The position numbers were made by a program, and so were the translations under genes. Of a DNA stretch of 64,000 bases, positions 44,141 to 52,784 are shown in pieces. The stretch is from positions 62,001-126,000 of the forward strand of contig NZ_JAACFT010000016.1 in NCBI RefSeq assembly GCF_029051685.1, written 5' to 3'. The notes below the pieces were generated by a model. It worked only from the letters and a program-made list of their open reading frames with translations, ran no database searches and was not told the DNA's origin. Source of the DNA: Bradyrhizobium sp. CSA207. GTDB lineage: Bacteria; Pseudomonadota; Alphaproteobacteria; Rhizobiales; Xanthobacteraceae. Numbering within the stretch: the stretch's first letter is position 1; each line of letters begins with the position of its first letter.

Positions 44141-44242
44141 CTAACGCCCGTAGAACAAGATGCTGGCGATGACCAGCATCGCCGTCACCGCCAGCATATG
44201 CGCGAGCGCTCCCGAGGCTGCCCCCTTGGTGGCTTCCTTCAT
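44141..44242 (-). CDS. Small membrane protein, 33 aa
   Basis: A minus-strand frame from ATG 44242 reads MKEATKGAASGALAHMLAVT and 13 more residues, ending ILFYGR. It has a short basic N-terminus and one hydrophobic helix. GGGAGA lies upstream at an acceptable distance. The hydrophobic pattern and clean start and stop make it a plausible small inner-membrane protein. No homolog is recalled. Confidence 0.5.
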   Translation of the reverse strand: MKEATKGAASGALAHMLAVTAMLVIASILFYGR

Positions 44243-44514
44243 GCCATTTTCTCCCTAGACTTGGGCGTGACTCATCGTTGCGCGCGAGCGCAGGCGACGG
44301 CCTTATTTTGTTACTCGGAACACCCCACTTCGAGTATCCGCTGCAATGTGTCCCCACGCGGCGAATATCGACTGTGCCAAGGTCGATCAGCAATGCGGCG
44401 GCATTTTGACTCGATGTTGTTGCTCCTGCGTCCCCGCGCGAATAGAATTTCAGGGAACCGATCCCGGTAACGACAATAAGCATCAAAGGCTTAGGGAAAA
44501 TCTTCAGGAAAATC

Positions 44515-45042
44515 ATGGCCCGCATCAACTACAGCGATCCGTTCAAGGCCTCCGACCGCACCCGCGAGATCCTCGACAAGAACCGCAACGCCAACATCTT
44601 CCGGATGATGGCACATTCGCCGAGTTATTTTGAGCAGTACTGCCGGCTCGGCGGCGCCATCCGCCACAAGGGGGAACTCGATCCGATCGTGCGCGAGCTT
44701 GCGATCACGCGCACCGGAATTTTGTGCGAGGCGCCATACGAGATCGTCGCGCACAAGCGCATCGGCAAGAATGTCGGCGTCACCGACGCGCAGAACGAAG
44801 CGCTTGAGAACTGGCAGGCCGCGACTTGCTTCAATGAGGTGCAGCGCGCGGCACTCACTTTCACCGACGAGATCGTGAAACTGAACAAGCCGACGGAGGC
44901 CACCTTCAAGGCGATCGCGTCAAAACTGACTCCAGGTGCACTGGTCGAGCTGCAACTGTCGGTCGGCTTCTATATCATGACCTCGAAATTCCTGGAGACC
45001 TTCGAGATCGATCTCCAGCCGGTCACGGAAGTGGTGGGCTGA
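44515..45042 (+). CDS. Carboxymuconolactone decarboxylase family protein
   Basis: The 175-aa protein shows the CMD/AhpD-like helical fold: NANIFRMMAHSPSYFEQYCR, VRELAITRTGILCEAPYEIV with the ExxxH element (EIVAH), and AALTFTDEIVKLNKPT. The CxxC of AhpD peroxidases is absent, so a peroxidase role is unlikely. Family function here is unknown. It is 23 bases before the MazG-like gene on the same strand. Confidence 0.85.
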   Translation: MARINYSDPFKASDRTREILDKNRNANIFRMMAHSPSYFEQYCRLGGAIRHKGELDPIVRELAITRTGILCEAPYEIVAHKRIGKNVGVTDAQNEALENWQAATCFNEVQRAALTFTDEIVKLNKPTEATFKAIASKLTPGALVELQLSVGFYIMTSKFLETFEIDLQPVTEVVG

Positions 45043-45065
45043 ACCGAAAACGCCTGGAGATGCCG

Positions 45066-45368
45066 ATGACGATCGATGAATATGCGGCCTGGGCCGCTGG
45101 CGTTGCGAAAGTCGATGAGCATCCGTCGAACGAGCGGCTGTCCTATCTCGGTCTTGGCCTCGCAGGTGAGTCCGGCGAGGTCGCCGATCATATCAAGAAG
45201 CTGTTGCGCGATGGCTGGCTCGATCAGGCGGGTCTCGTCAATGAGCTCGGCGATGTCATCTACTACTGGGCCTGCCTGTGCGCAGCGACTGGCCAGAAGC
45301 CGTCCGAATTGCTCAAGGCCAGCGCGGCGCGGATCAACCGGCGGCTGAGCGAGGCGGCGAGCCGCTGA
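45066..45368 (+). CDS. MazG-like nucleotide pyrophosphohydrolase
   Basis: The 100-aa protein has the MazG metal motif: GLAGESGEVADHIKKLLRDG (ExxE) and NELGDVIYYWACL (ExxD). It would hydrolyse a nucleoside triphosphate to the monophosphate and pyrophosphate. ATG 45066 is seven bases from TGGAG and is preferred to ATG 45060. A strong hairpin follows the gene. Confidence 0.85.
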   Translation: MTIDEYAAWAAGVAKVDEHPSNERLSYLGLGLAGESGEVADHIKKLLRDGWLDQAGLVNELGDVIYYWACLCAATGQKPSELLKASAARINRRLSEAASR

Positions 45369-45393
45369 GCTGGGTGTGAGTGGAGGTTCGGAT

Positions 45394-45418
45394 CACCTCT
45401 CCCCGGCGGGGAGAGGTG
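45394..45418. terminator. Bidirectional hairpin between convergent genes
   Basis: CACCTCTCCCC and GGGGAGAGGTG form a perfect 11-bp stem around GGC. It lies between the ends of the MazG-like gene (plus) and the glutaminase gene (minus), so it can end transcription from both sides. No U-run is clear. Confidence 0.65.
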
Positions 45419-45435
45419 AAGACCTCGGCCGCCGC

Positions 45436-47283
45436 TCACGTCGAGGTCAGAATATCCACCTTGGCGTTGGCGACGATCAGGCGGTCGGCCAGGAGCTGCG
45501 CCAGATTGCGCATGATGCGCTCGCTGGCGTGCGGGTGCTGCTTGCGGAAGCGCTCGAAGGCCTTGAGAGGCACCTCGAACGCGGTCGCTGCCATGTCGGC
45601 GAAAACATCGGCGGAGCGGGTGGCTTCCAGCAGCGCCATTTCGCCGAAGGCCATGCCGGCAGTCAGTGTCGCCAGCCGCACGCCGTCGGGCAGCGTGACA
45701 TGAACGGCGCCGCTGCGCAGGAAGAACAGGGAAGCGGCGGGATCGCCGGCCGCCACGATCCTGGCGCCGGATTGATAGGTGCGGATCGTGCATAGCGAAG
45801 CCAGATCCGTCAGCTCGTCGCCGCCGAGGCCGGCAAGCAAAGGCTGCTCGGTGAGCTCGGTGGTCTCGTGGAAGTCGATCGAGCCGCCATAGCGGTAGAC
45901 GATCTGGTCTTCCGCCCATTCGATCGCGGTATCGAGCAGGTAGAAGTCGCGCACGTTCTTCAGCTCGGCAGTCCATTCCCGCAACGTGTTCCATTCCTTC
46001 GAGGCGCGCTTGACGCCGGAGATGATGACGGTGACGTTCAGCGCTGCGAGCTCTTGGAAGGCCTCGGCCACCAGCCGTGCGCCGGCGCGCGTGGTGGAGG
46101 TGACGCGGTGCAGGTCGAACACCACGAATTGCGGCCGCGGCCGCCCGGCGAGCCGGCGCGAGACATAGTCGACGGCCGAGAGCGACAGCGTGCCGACCAG
46201 CTCGATGACCCGCACATCCTGCTCATGGGCCGCCAGGATCTCGCGTTCCTGCGGCCGGCGCACGCGCCGCGACGGGCTCTTGCCGATGTCGTAATCGGCA
46301 ATGATCGCGTTGCGGGCGTCGTCGCTGCGGTTGAGCATGTGCAGGTCGTAATGCGAGGACAGCGCCTGGCAGACCTTGATGCCGCGCACGCTGTTGCCGT
46401 GCTTGTCGAGTTTTGGCGAATAGCTGCCGAGCCCGAGGCGCGCGGGCAGGGCGGCCAAAATCCCGCCGCCGACGCCACTCTTGGCGGGGATGCCGATCCG
46501 GTAGATCCATTCGCCGGCATAGTCGTACATGCCCGACGACGTCATCACCGATAGCGTGCGCGAGATCGCGTAGGGCGTCAGCACCTGCTCGCCGGTGACC
46601 GGGTTGACGCCCCGATTGGCGAGCGTCGCCGCCATCACCGCGATATCGCGCGCTGTCACCAGCACCGCGCATTGCCGGAAATAGACATCGAGCACATCAG
46701 CAACGTTGTCCGAGATCACGGCATTTGTTTTCAGCAGATAGGCGATGGCGCGGTTGCGGTCGCCGGTCTGGCTTTCGGAAGCATATACGGCTTCGTCGGC
46801 ACTGAGGTCGCGCCCGGCAAAACGCCCGAGCGCGAGGCGGATCTGCTCGAAGGCGTCAGCGCCTTTGCTCGCCTGGATCAGCCCGGTGCAGGCAATCGCG
46901 CCGGCATTGACCATGGGATTGAACGGGTGGTTCTCGGAGTTGAGCCGGATCGAGTTGAAGGGATCGCCCGACGGCTCGACACCGATCGCGCTCTCGACCT
47001 TGCCTGCGCCGAGCAGGTCGAGCGCCAGCGCGAACACGAACGGTTTCGACATCGACTGGATGGTGAAGGGCACCCGGCTGTCGCCGACCTCATAGACATG
47101 GCCGTCCAGCGTCGCGAGGCTGATGCCGAAATAGGCAGGATCGGCCTTGCCCAGCTCGGGGATGTAGTCGGCCACTGCGCCCGAGGTCTCGGCTGAGAAT
47201 TCGTTGAGGCAAGTGTCCAGAAACCGCAGCAACGGCGGTCTCGAGCGGGTCCAGGCAGAGGCGGAAGGCGATTGCGGTTTCAT
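45436..47283 (-). CDS. glsA: Glutaminase A fused to STAS and cyclic-nucleotide-binding domains
   Basis: From ATG 47283, with AGGAGGTG upstream, the protein has 615 residues. The first ~310 form a serine-dependent glutaminase: SMSKPF (Ser77-x-x-Lys80), NPMVNAGAIACTGL and MYDYAGEWIYRIGIPAKSGV. A STAS domain follows (RVIELVGTLSLSAVDYVSRR), then a cNMP-binding domain (QSGARIVAAGDPAASLFFLR, GMAFGEMALLEATRSADVFA). Glutaminase releases ammonia from glutamine; the added modules suggest control by a cyclic nucleotide or similar ligand. The longer frame to 47379 lacks support. Confidence 0.9.
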   Translation of the reverse strand: MKPQSPSASAWTRSRPPLLRFLDTCLNEFSAETSGAVADYIPELGKADPAYFGISLATLDGHVYEVGDSRVPFTIQSMSKPFVFALALDLLGAGKVESAIGVEPSGDPFNSIRLNSENHPFNPMVNAGAIACTGLIQASKGADAFEQIRLALGRFAGRDLSADEAVYASESQTGDRNRAIAYLLKTNAVISDNVADVLDVYFRQCAVLVTARDIAVMAATLANRGVNPVTGEQVLTPYAISRTLSVMTSSGMYDYAGEWIYRIGIPAKSGVGGGILAALPARLGLGSYSPKLDKHGNSVRGIKVCQALSSHYDLHMLNRSDDARNAIIADYDIGKSPSRRVRRPQEREILAAHEQDVRVIELVGTLSLSAVDYVSRRLAGRPRPQFVVFDLHRVTSTTRAGARLVAEAFQELAALNVTVIISGVKRASKEWNTLREWTAELKNVRDFYLLDTAIEWAEDQIVYRYGGSIDFHETTELTEQPLLAGLGGDELTDLASLCTIRTYQSGARIVAAGDPAASLFFLRSGAVHVTLPDGVRLATLTAGMAFGEMALLEATRSADVFADMAATAFEVPLKAFERFRKQHPHASERIMRNLAQLLADRLIVANAKVDILTST

Positions 47284-47433
47284 CACCTCCTGTTGTGCAA
47301 CGCAATCAGGGCACGCGCAACCCGCTGGTATCCGAAGGCCATCCGTGGTGACGCCCAAGCGCAAGACGCCGTGCACCATCGCAATGTCACGTGTTTCAGA
47401 TTGTCGCGGGCCACAATCGGCAACGGTGCGAGC

Positions 47434-47655
47434 TCAACTCGCAACGATCGCGATGGCCTGGCCTTCGGCAACGACATCGTCGAGCTTCACGAGCAGCGAT
47501 TTGATCGTGCCGGCCGCGGGCGAGGGCACCGGTATCTCCATCTTCATCGCCTCGACCACCACAATCTCGTCGCCATCTGCCACTGTTCCTCCAACTTGCA
47601 CGGGAGTTGCGCAGATGCGTCCCGCGACTTCAGTGACGATCTTTATTTCTGGCAT
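47434..47655 (-). CDS. Biotin/lipoyl carrier protein, 73 aa
   Basis: The protein starts MPEIKIVTEVAGRICATPVQ and has the biotinylation motif VVVEAMKMEIPVPSPAAGTI at about residues 33-52, the lysine being the biotin site. At this size it is the carrier alone. It is divergent from the IclR gene and 1 kb from the carboxyltransferase gene on the opposite strand; together they look like parts of an acyl-CoA carboxylase. No biotin carboxylase is nearby. The frame extends upstream to 47871, but overlaps the IclR gene. Confidence 0.85.
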   Translation of the reverse strand: MPEIKIVTEVAGRICATPVQVGGTVADGDEIVVVEAMKMEIPVPSPAAGTIKSLLVKLDDVVAEGQAIAIVAS

Positions 47656-47709
47656 GCCAATCGCCTTTTTGTTGTCGTCGCAAAATGCCTGAGGTAGCTT
47701 CGTCTGCAA

Positions 47710-47726
47710 GCGGAATTTAATTCCGC
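47710..47726. promoter_or_regulatory. Palindromic IclR-type operator
   Basis: GCGGAATTTAATTCCGC has perfect 7-bp arms around TTA, and a third half-site GCGGAAC follows at 47730. It lies 25 bases before the IclR gene and 54 bases before the biotin-carrier gene, so one bound regulator could control both. The GGAATTnnATTCC style is common for IclR proteins. Confidence 0.6.
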
Positions 47727-47751
47727 ACAGCGGAACAACCTGGTAGGGAAC

Positions 47752-48726
47752 ATGGGACGACGTTCGGAGCGGTTGAGTAGGCAAGGTGCGCTCGCTGGCG
47801 ATGCCGGTGAGGGTGATGTCATCCAGGTGGTCTCGCGCGCGTTCGACGTGTTGCGATGCTTCGAGGGCCACGAGGCCCGGCTCGGCAATCTCGAAATATC
47901 AAACCGCTGCGGCCTGCCGCGCTCGACGGTATCGCGGCTCACGCACACGCTGACGCGGATGGGCCAACTGGTCTACTTGCCGCGCGACCAGAAATATCGC
48001 ATCGGCCCAAGCGCGGTGGCGATGAGCGCCTCGATGATGAAGGGCGCGCAGCTGCGCAGCATGATCCGGCAGCGGCTCCAGGAAGTCGCCGAGCAGTTGC
48101 CGGGCACGGTCGGCTTCGTCGTTCCCGATCGCTTTCATCTGGTCTATCTCCAGTTCGCGCGCTCGGCAACCGCACTCGGCCTGCACGAGGGCACCGGCAG
48201 CCGCATCTCGATGGCCTCGACCGCCGCGGGCGCGGCCTACACCGCGGCGATGGCGCCGGAGGTCGGCGATGCCTTCATCGCGGAGATGGAACGGGAAGCC
48301 CCCGAGGCTGCCAAAATCCTGAGGCCCCGCATCGAGGCCAACCGGCAGTCCTTGCGCGAGCACGGCTATGTCGTGGCCTGCGGCCTGTGGAGCCCGCACA
48401 TCAATGGTCTCGCGGTGCCGATCTGGTCGCCGCAGTACCGGACCTTCGTCGTCGTCACGATCGGCCTTCTCTCCGCAATGTATGACGAGCGACGACTGCA
48501 TGCGGAAGTCGCGCCGCTGATGGTCGAGCTCGGCAGGTCGCTCGGCAGCCTGCTCGAGGGCGCGGATGGCGACGTCTTCAACAACCGTCACGCGCGCAAG
48601 CCGATCGCGATGGCCGTGCATAACAATAACAAGCCGATCAATTCGGAGGGAGTGAATGAACTGGAAGCCGGAACTCGACGAGCTCGCCCGGCGCGAGGCC
48701 TTCGCGCGGGAGATGGGCGGCGTTGA
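47752..48726 (+). CDS. IclR family transcriptional regulator
   Basis: The 324-aa protein has an N-terminal winged helix (VIQVVSRAFDVLRCFEGHEA, NRCGLPRSTVSRLTHTLTRM) and a C-terminal effector domain (MASTAAGAAYTAAMA, HGYVVACGLWSPHINGLAVP). Its 3' end overlaps the carboxyltransferase gene by 71 bases in another frame. Position, overlap and the palindrome upstream imply that it controls the carboxyltransferase and the divergent carrier gene. Confidence 0.88.
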   Translation: MGRRSERLSRQGALAGDAGEGDVIQVVSRAFDVLRCFEGHEARLGNLEISNRCGLPRSTVSRLTHTLTRMGQLVYLPRDQKYRIGPSAVAMSASMMKGAQLRSMIRQRLQEVAEQLPGTVGFVVPDRFHLVYLQFARSATALGLHEGTGSRISMASTAAGAAYTAAMAPEVGDAFIAEMEREAPEAAKILRPRIEANRQSLREHGYVVACGLWSPHINGLAVPIWSPQYRTFVVVTIGLLSAMYDERRLHAEVAPLMVELGRSLGSLLEGADGDVFNNRHARKPIAMAVHNNNKPINSEGVNELEAGTRRARPARGLRAGDGRR

Positions 48727-50215
48727 CAAGGTCAAGCGACAGCATGACCAGGGCCGGCTGACTGTTCGGGAGCGTATCGACAGACTGATCGACAAAGACA
48801 GCTTTCACGAGATCGGTGCCGTCTCCGGCGTCGGCGAATACGATCCAGCGGGCGAACTCAAAAGCGTGACGCCGGCGAACTGCGTGTTCGGCCGCGCGCG
48901 CATCGAGGGCCGCACCGTGGTCGTGGTCGGCGACGATTTTACCGTGCGCGGCGGCTCGGCTGACGCGTCGATCTCCGCCAAGCCGCTGATGGCGGAGGAG
49001 ATGGCGCACGATTTCCGCCTGCCCATCGTCCGCATCATCGAAGGCTCCGGCGGCGGCGGCTCGGTGAAGACAATCGAGACCAAGGGCGCGGCCAATCTGC
49101 CGGGCGGCATCGGCGGCACACGCTGGTATCGCTTCACGACTGAGAACCTGTCGCGCGTGCCCGTGGTCGCGCTGGGACTGGGGTCGGTCGCCGGCCTCGG
49201 CGCAGCGCGCCTTGCCGCCAGCCACTATTCGATCATGACAAGAAAGTCCGCGATGTTTGTCGCAGGCCCTCCGGTGGTGAAGGCACTGGGGCAGGACCTC
49301 TCGAAGGAGGAACTGGGCGGCGCCGATATCCAGACCCGCGCCGGCGCGATCGATCATGCCGTCGAGACCGAGGAGGAGGCCTTTGCCTGCGCGCGGCGTT
49401 TCCTTTCGTACCTCCCGTCATCGGTCTACGAGTTGCCGGCGACCTTGCCCTGCACCGACAATCCGGAGCGCACCGAAGAGGCGCTGATGAACGTGGTGCC
49501 GCGCAACCGCAAGCAGGTCTACAAGATGCGCCCCATCATCGAGTCCGTGGTCGACAAGGGTTCGTTCTTCGAGGTCGCGTCCAATTTCGGCAGGCCGATC
49601 ATCGTTGGCCTCGCGCGGCTCGAGGGCAGGGCGGTACTGCTGCTCGCCAGCGACAGTTTTCACTATGGCGGCTCCTGGACCGCGGATGCCTGCCAGAAGG
49701 TGGTGCGCTGGGTCGATTTCGCCGAAACCTTCCATCTGCCGATCGTCTATCTCATGGATTGCCCCGGCTTCATGATCGGCCTCGACGCCGAGAAGGCGGC
49801 CACCATTCGCCACGGCGTCCGCGCCATGGCGGCGGTGAACCAGACCACGGTGCCCTGGTGCACGGTGATCCTGCGCAACGCCTTCGGCGTTGCCGGCGTG
49901 GTGCATCAACCGGCCGACCGGTTCTCGATCCGTTACGCCTGGCCGTCGGCCTATTGGGGCTCGCTGCCGCTCGAAGGCGGCATCGAAGCCGCCTACCGCG
50001 CCGATATCGACGCGGCCGAGGACAAGGCAGCCAAGCTGAAGGAAATCGAGGACCGCCTCAACAAGCTCCGCTCGCCGTTCCGCTCCGCCGAAAAATTCTG
50101 GGTCGAGGAGATCGTCGACCCCCGCAAGACGCGCTCGCTCTTGTGCGAGTTTGCGCGGCTGGCCGAGCCGCTGCGCAAGCCGGGTCCGGCGGCGAATATG
50201 TCGATCAGGCCGTAG
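48656..50215 (+). CDS. Acyl-CoA carboxylase carboxyltransferase subunit
   Basis: The 519-aa protein has the two crotonase-like carboxyltransferase halves: KVKRQHDQGRLTVRERIDRL at the start, GSGGGGSVKTIETKGAANLP and GLGSVAGLGAARLAASHYSI in the first half, and DCPGFMIGLDAEKAATIRHG with FGVAGVVHQP in the second. It resembles propionyl- or methylcrotonyl-CoA carboxylase beta subunits, but the acyl group cannot be assigned. The biotin carrier is divergent, and no biotin carboxylase gene is present in the window. Confidence 0.9.
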   Translation: MNWKPELDELARREAFAREMGGVDKVKRQHDQGRLTVRERIDRLIDKDSFHEIGAVSGVGEYDPAGELKSVTPANCVFGRARIEGRTVVVVGDDFTVRGGSADASISAKPLMAEEMAHDFRLPIVRIIEGSGGGGSVKTIETKGAANLPGGIGGTRWYRFTTENLSRVPVVALGLGSVAGLGAARLAASHYSIMTRKSAMFVAGPPVVKALGQDLSKEELGGADIQTRAGAIDHAVETEEEAFACARRFLSYLPSSVYELPATLPCTDNPERTEEALMNVVPRNRKQVYKMRPIIESVVDKGSFFEVASNFGRPIIVGLARLEGRAVLLLASDSFHYGGSWTADACQKVVRWVDFAETFHLPIVYLMDCPGFMIGLDAEKAATIRHGVRAMAAVNQTTVPWCTVILRNAFGVAGVVHQPADRFSIRYAWPSAYWGSLPLEGGIEAAYRADIDAAEDKAAKLKEIEDRLNKLRSPFRSAEKFWVEEIVDPRKTRSLLCEFARLAEPLRKPGPAANMSIRP

Positions 50216-50338
50216 CTTCGGCCCGTCATTGCGAAGCGACGCGAGGGCTACCTTTCGGTTTTCGCGGCAAGTGGCCTCGCCTTCGCCGGCAGGGCGATCG
50301 CATATAAGAAGGAAGTCGGCGTGCGGTTTCCGTGTGGC

Positions 50339-50451
50339 CCATCCTTCGAGACGCCCGCCTTTGGCGGGCCCTCAGGATGAGGTCTTGTTTCTCGGCATAA
50401 CCTTAGACCCTCATGGTGAGGAGCCCGCCAAAGCGGGCCTCTCGAACCATG
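50339..50451. repeat. Intergenic palindromic repeat (family 1, inverted order)
   Basis: CATCCTTCGAGACGCCCGCC, GGCGGGCCCTCAGGATGAGG, then CCCTCATGGTGAGGAGCCCG and CGGGCCTCTCGAACCATG. Each half makes its own hairpin. The same building blocks occur at 29566-29664 with the halves exchanged. Confidence 0.78.
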
Positions 50452-50801
50452 CAAGCCGAGCCTTTCATGGCGTCCCAAGTGCCATACGCGATAGCCATGC
50501 CTCCGGCCGGGACGACACCGAATATGAGGCGGGCTGACCCGACGGGGCTCCCGGATATCCTGTCGCCTGAATCACGACGAGCCCGTTTAGTTGGCGTTAA
50601 TGATGCCTTCTCAATATGACACATCTCAATCTGTCGCCTCCATGTTTATGGATTGCCCGTAAGCGTTGATTAAGGGGGCTATAGCCATATTTCCGCTGTG
50701 ACGAGCGAGGGATCGGCGGCGAGACCCTGACCATCTCCTGCGGTCGCAAGTGTTCAGGGAATGGTCTGCGCCGCAGCGACGGCAATCAGGATGAAGGTCA
50801 T
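50452..50801. other. Intergenic region before the Tad-like genes
   Basis: Together with 50216-50338 this makes a gap of almost 600 bases between the carboxyltransferase and TadG-like genes, apart from the palindromic repeat. I see no gene that I would defend. The AAGGT before ATG 50802 is a modest ribosome-binding site. An A/T-richer stretch (50600-50690) may hold the promoter of the following operon. Confidence 0.4.
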
Positions 50802-52211
50802 ATGCTCCGCCGCGCAGTGCTTCGTTTCGCGAGAGATCGGAAGGCCAACGTCGCCATCATCTTTGCGCTTATGCTGGTCCCGATCATCTTTCTCCTCGGC
50901 ATGGCGCTCGACTACACGCTGGCCTTGCGCCAGCGCGAGCAGTTGAACGCGGCTGCCGACGCGGCTGCGATCGCGGCCGTGAGGCCGGCGATGCTGACGC
51001 AGACCGACAGCAGCGTCATCAGGGCGACCGCGGAAGCCGTTTTTGCGGCGAAGGCGAACCTTCCCGGCCTGGCGACGACCCCGACACCGACGGTCACTGT
51101 CGTCGATTCCGGGCTCTCGCGGACCATCACAGTTTCCTATACCGCGCAGTCCGTCAATAATTTCCCGGGCGTTCTCCGCACGCCGACCTGGCAGATCAAC
51201 GGTTCCGCGACGGCTAAGGCTTCGAGCGCGCCCAACATGAATTTCTATCTGCTGATGGATGACTCGCCGTCCATGGGGATCGGCGCGACCACGGACGACA
51301 TCAGCAATCTCATCAAGTACACCGCCCCCGCGTACCAGTCAGCGGGGGCCTCGCAGAATTGCGGCTTCGCCTGTCATCAAACCAATATCGCTCACGACGG
51401 CGGGACCAAGGATAACCTCGCGATCGCACGATCCAGGAATATCACCTTGCGGATCGATCTCGTGACGAGTGCCGTCAACCAGTTGCTCAATACATGGTCG
51501 AACTGCCCGCAGTCGGGCGTTTCGGGGGGCGTCATGCAGTGCATGGCGGCGCTCAACAACACCACCTACAAAGCGGCGCTCTATACGTTCGACTTAGGTT
51601 TGAACACACTGGCTTCGCTGACCACACCGACCAGCGCCGGACTCCAGGTTTCCAACATCGCGCTGATGCCGGTCGCCTACCAGAACTGCGTCGTTGTGAC
51701 AACCAACTGTAAGACCGACAATGGCACAAATATCGCCGGTGCGCTTACAAGCATCAACGGCATCATGCCCACTCCCGGGCTTGGCAGCAACGTGGCGGGA
51801 GATACGCCGCAGGAAGTGGTGTTCCTTGTCACCGACGGCGTCGAAGACAAGATCTCCGCGACTTGCCCCAACGCGAGCTTCGCCCCCAACAGTCGATGCC
51901 AGCAGCCGCTCGACACGACGATGTGCACGACCATCAAGAACCGGGGCATCAAGATCGCCGTCCTCTACACGGAGTATCTGCAACTTATCGCCAATTCCGC
52001 CACCGGTATCCAGAAAACGGATAACTGGTACATGAGCTGGATAGACAAGTACGACCAGCCTACTTCCTCAACCGGCAAGATCGCGCAAAACCTCCAAGCG
52101 TGCGCCTCGCCTGGCTTCTATAAGAGCGTTCAAAGCGGCGGCGACATTTCCAAAGCGTTGACGGACCTCTTCATCCAGGTTGCGTCAAGCACTGCCAACC
52201 TGGTGCAGTAG
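50802..52211 (+). CDS. TadG-like pseudopilin/von Willebrand factor A protein
   Basis: The 469-aa protein has an N-terminal TadE/G-type helix (RKANVAIIFALMLVPIIFLL), then a Tad-like region with LNAAADAAAIAA, and a VWA-like domain with the metal site MDDSPSM (residues 152-158) and a later TDGVED. Several cysteines, including CGFACH, are in the VWA part. TadG proteins are envelope components of the Tad pilus machine. The two TadE-type genes follow directly, but the ATPase, secretin and pilin genes are not in this window. Confidence 0.85.
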   Translation: MLRRAVLRFARDRKANVAIIFALMLVPIIFLLGMALDYTLALRQREQLNAAADAAAIAAVRPAMLTQTDSSVIRATAEAVFAAKANLPGLATTPTPTVTVVDSGLSRTITVSYTAQSVNNFPGVLRTPTWQINGSATAKASSAPNMNFYLLMDDSPSMGIGATTDDISNLIKYTAPAYQSAGASQNCGFACHQTNIAHDGGTKDNLAIARSRNITLRIDLVTSAVNQLLNTWSNCPQSGVSGGVMQCMAALNNTTYKAALYTFDLGLNTLASLTTPTSAGLQVSNIALMPVAYQNCVVVTTNCKTDNGTNIAGALTSINGIMPTPGLGSNVAGDTPQEVVFLVTDGVEDKISATCPNASFAPNSRCQQPLDTTMCTTIKNRGIKIAVLYTEYLQLIANSATGIQKTDNWYMSWIDKYDQPTSSTGKIAQNLQACASPGFYKSVQSGGDISKALTDLFIQVASSTANLVQ

Positions 52212-52220
52212 GAAGCCGCC

Positions 52221-52772
52221 ATGACCGCACCGGACATCGCAACAAAGAGGAGACGCCGCAATCGCTGCGCCGCTTTCGTAGGCGACAGCAAGGGGGCCAC
52301 CGCGGTCGAATTCGCGCTCGTGGCCGCCCCGTTCCTCGCGCTCCTCATCGCGCTGATTCAGACGTTTATCGTTTTCTTCGCTCAGGAGCTGCTCGAATCC
52401 GTGGTGCGTCAATCCAGTCGCCTGATCCTGACCGGACAGGTGAAGGATCAGGCGATGACGCAGGCTGCATTCAAGCAGAAGGTCTGCGATCAGGTCGTCA
52501 TATTTTTCACCTGCAGCGGCTTGATGGTCGACGTGCAGGTCGCCAATGCGTGGTCGTCCGCGAATACGGCCATGCCCTCCTTGACCTTCGACGGCACGGG
52601 CACAGTCACGAACAACTGGCAATTCAATCCCGGGGATGCCGGCGATATCGTCGTTCTCCGGGTGATGTACGTCTGGCCGGTTGTCCTCGGCCCGCTCGGT
52701 TTCAATCTTTCAAATATGTCGAACGGAAACCGGCTGATCATGTCGTCCGCCGCTTTCCAGAACGAGCCTTAG
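52221..52772 (+). CDS. TadE-like pilus assembly protein
   Basis: The 183-aa protein has a basic N-terminus and a TadE-type hydrophobic segment with the signature GATAVEFALVAAPFLALLIA, followed by a soluble periplasmic part. The GATAVEFA stretch holds the expected pseudopilin processing glutamate. It starts nine bases after the TadG-like gene and precedes another TadE-type gene by 12 bases. Confidence 0.88.
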   Translation: MTAPDIATKRRRRNRCAAFVGDSKGATAVEFALVAAPFLALLIALIQTFIVFFAQELLESVVRQSSRLILTGQVKDQAMTQAAFKQKVCDQVVIFFTCSGLMVDVQVANAWSSANTAMPSLTFDGTGTVTNNWQFNPGDAGDIVVLRVMYVWPVVLGPLGFNLSNMSNGNRLIMSSAAFQNEP

Positions 52773-52784
52773 AAGGAGTTTGCC

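Noticed and set aside
51350..51375. CGFACH in the TadG-like protein as a c-type haem site
   Set aside because: The spacing is CxxxCH rather than CxxCH, there is no other cytochrome feature, and Cys-rich VWA loops are common in TadG-like proteins.
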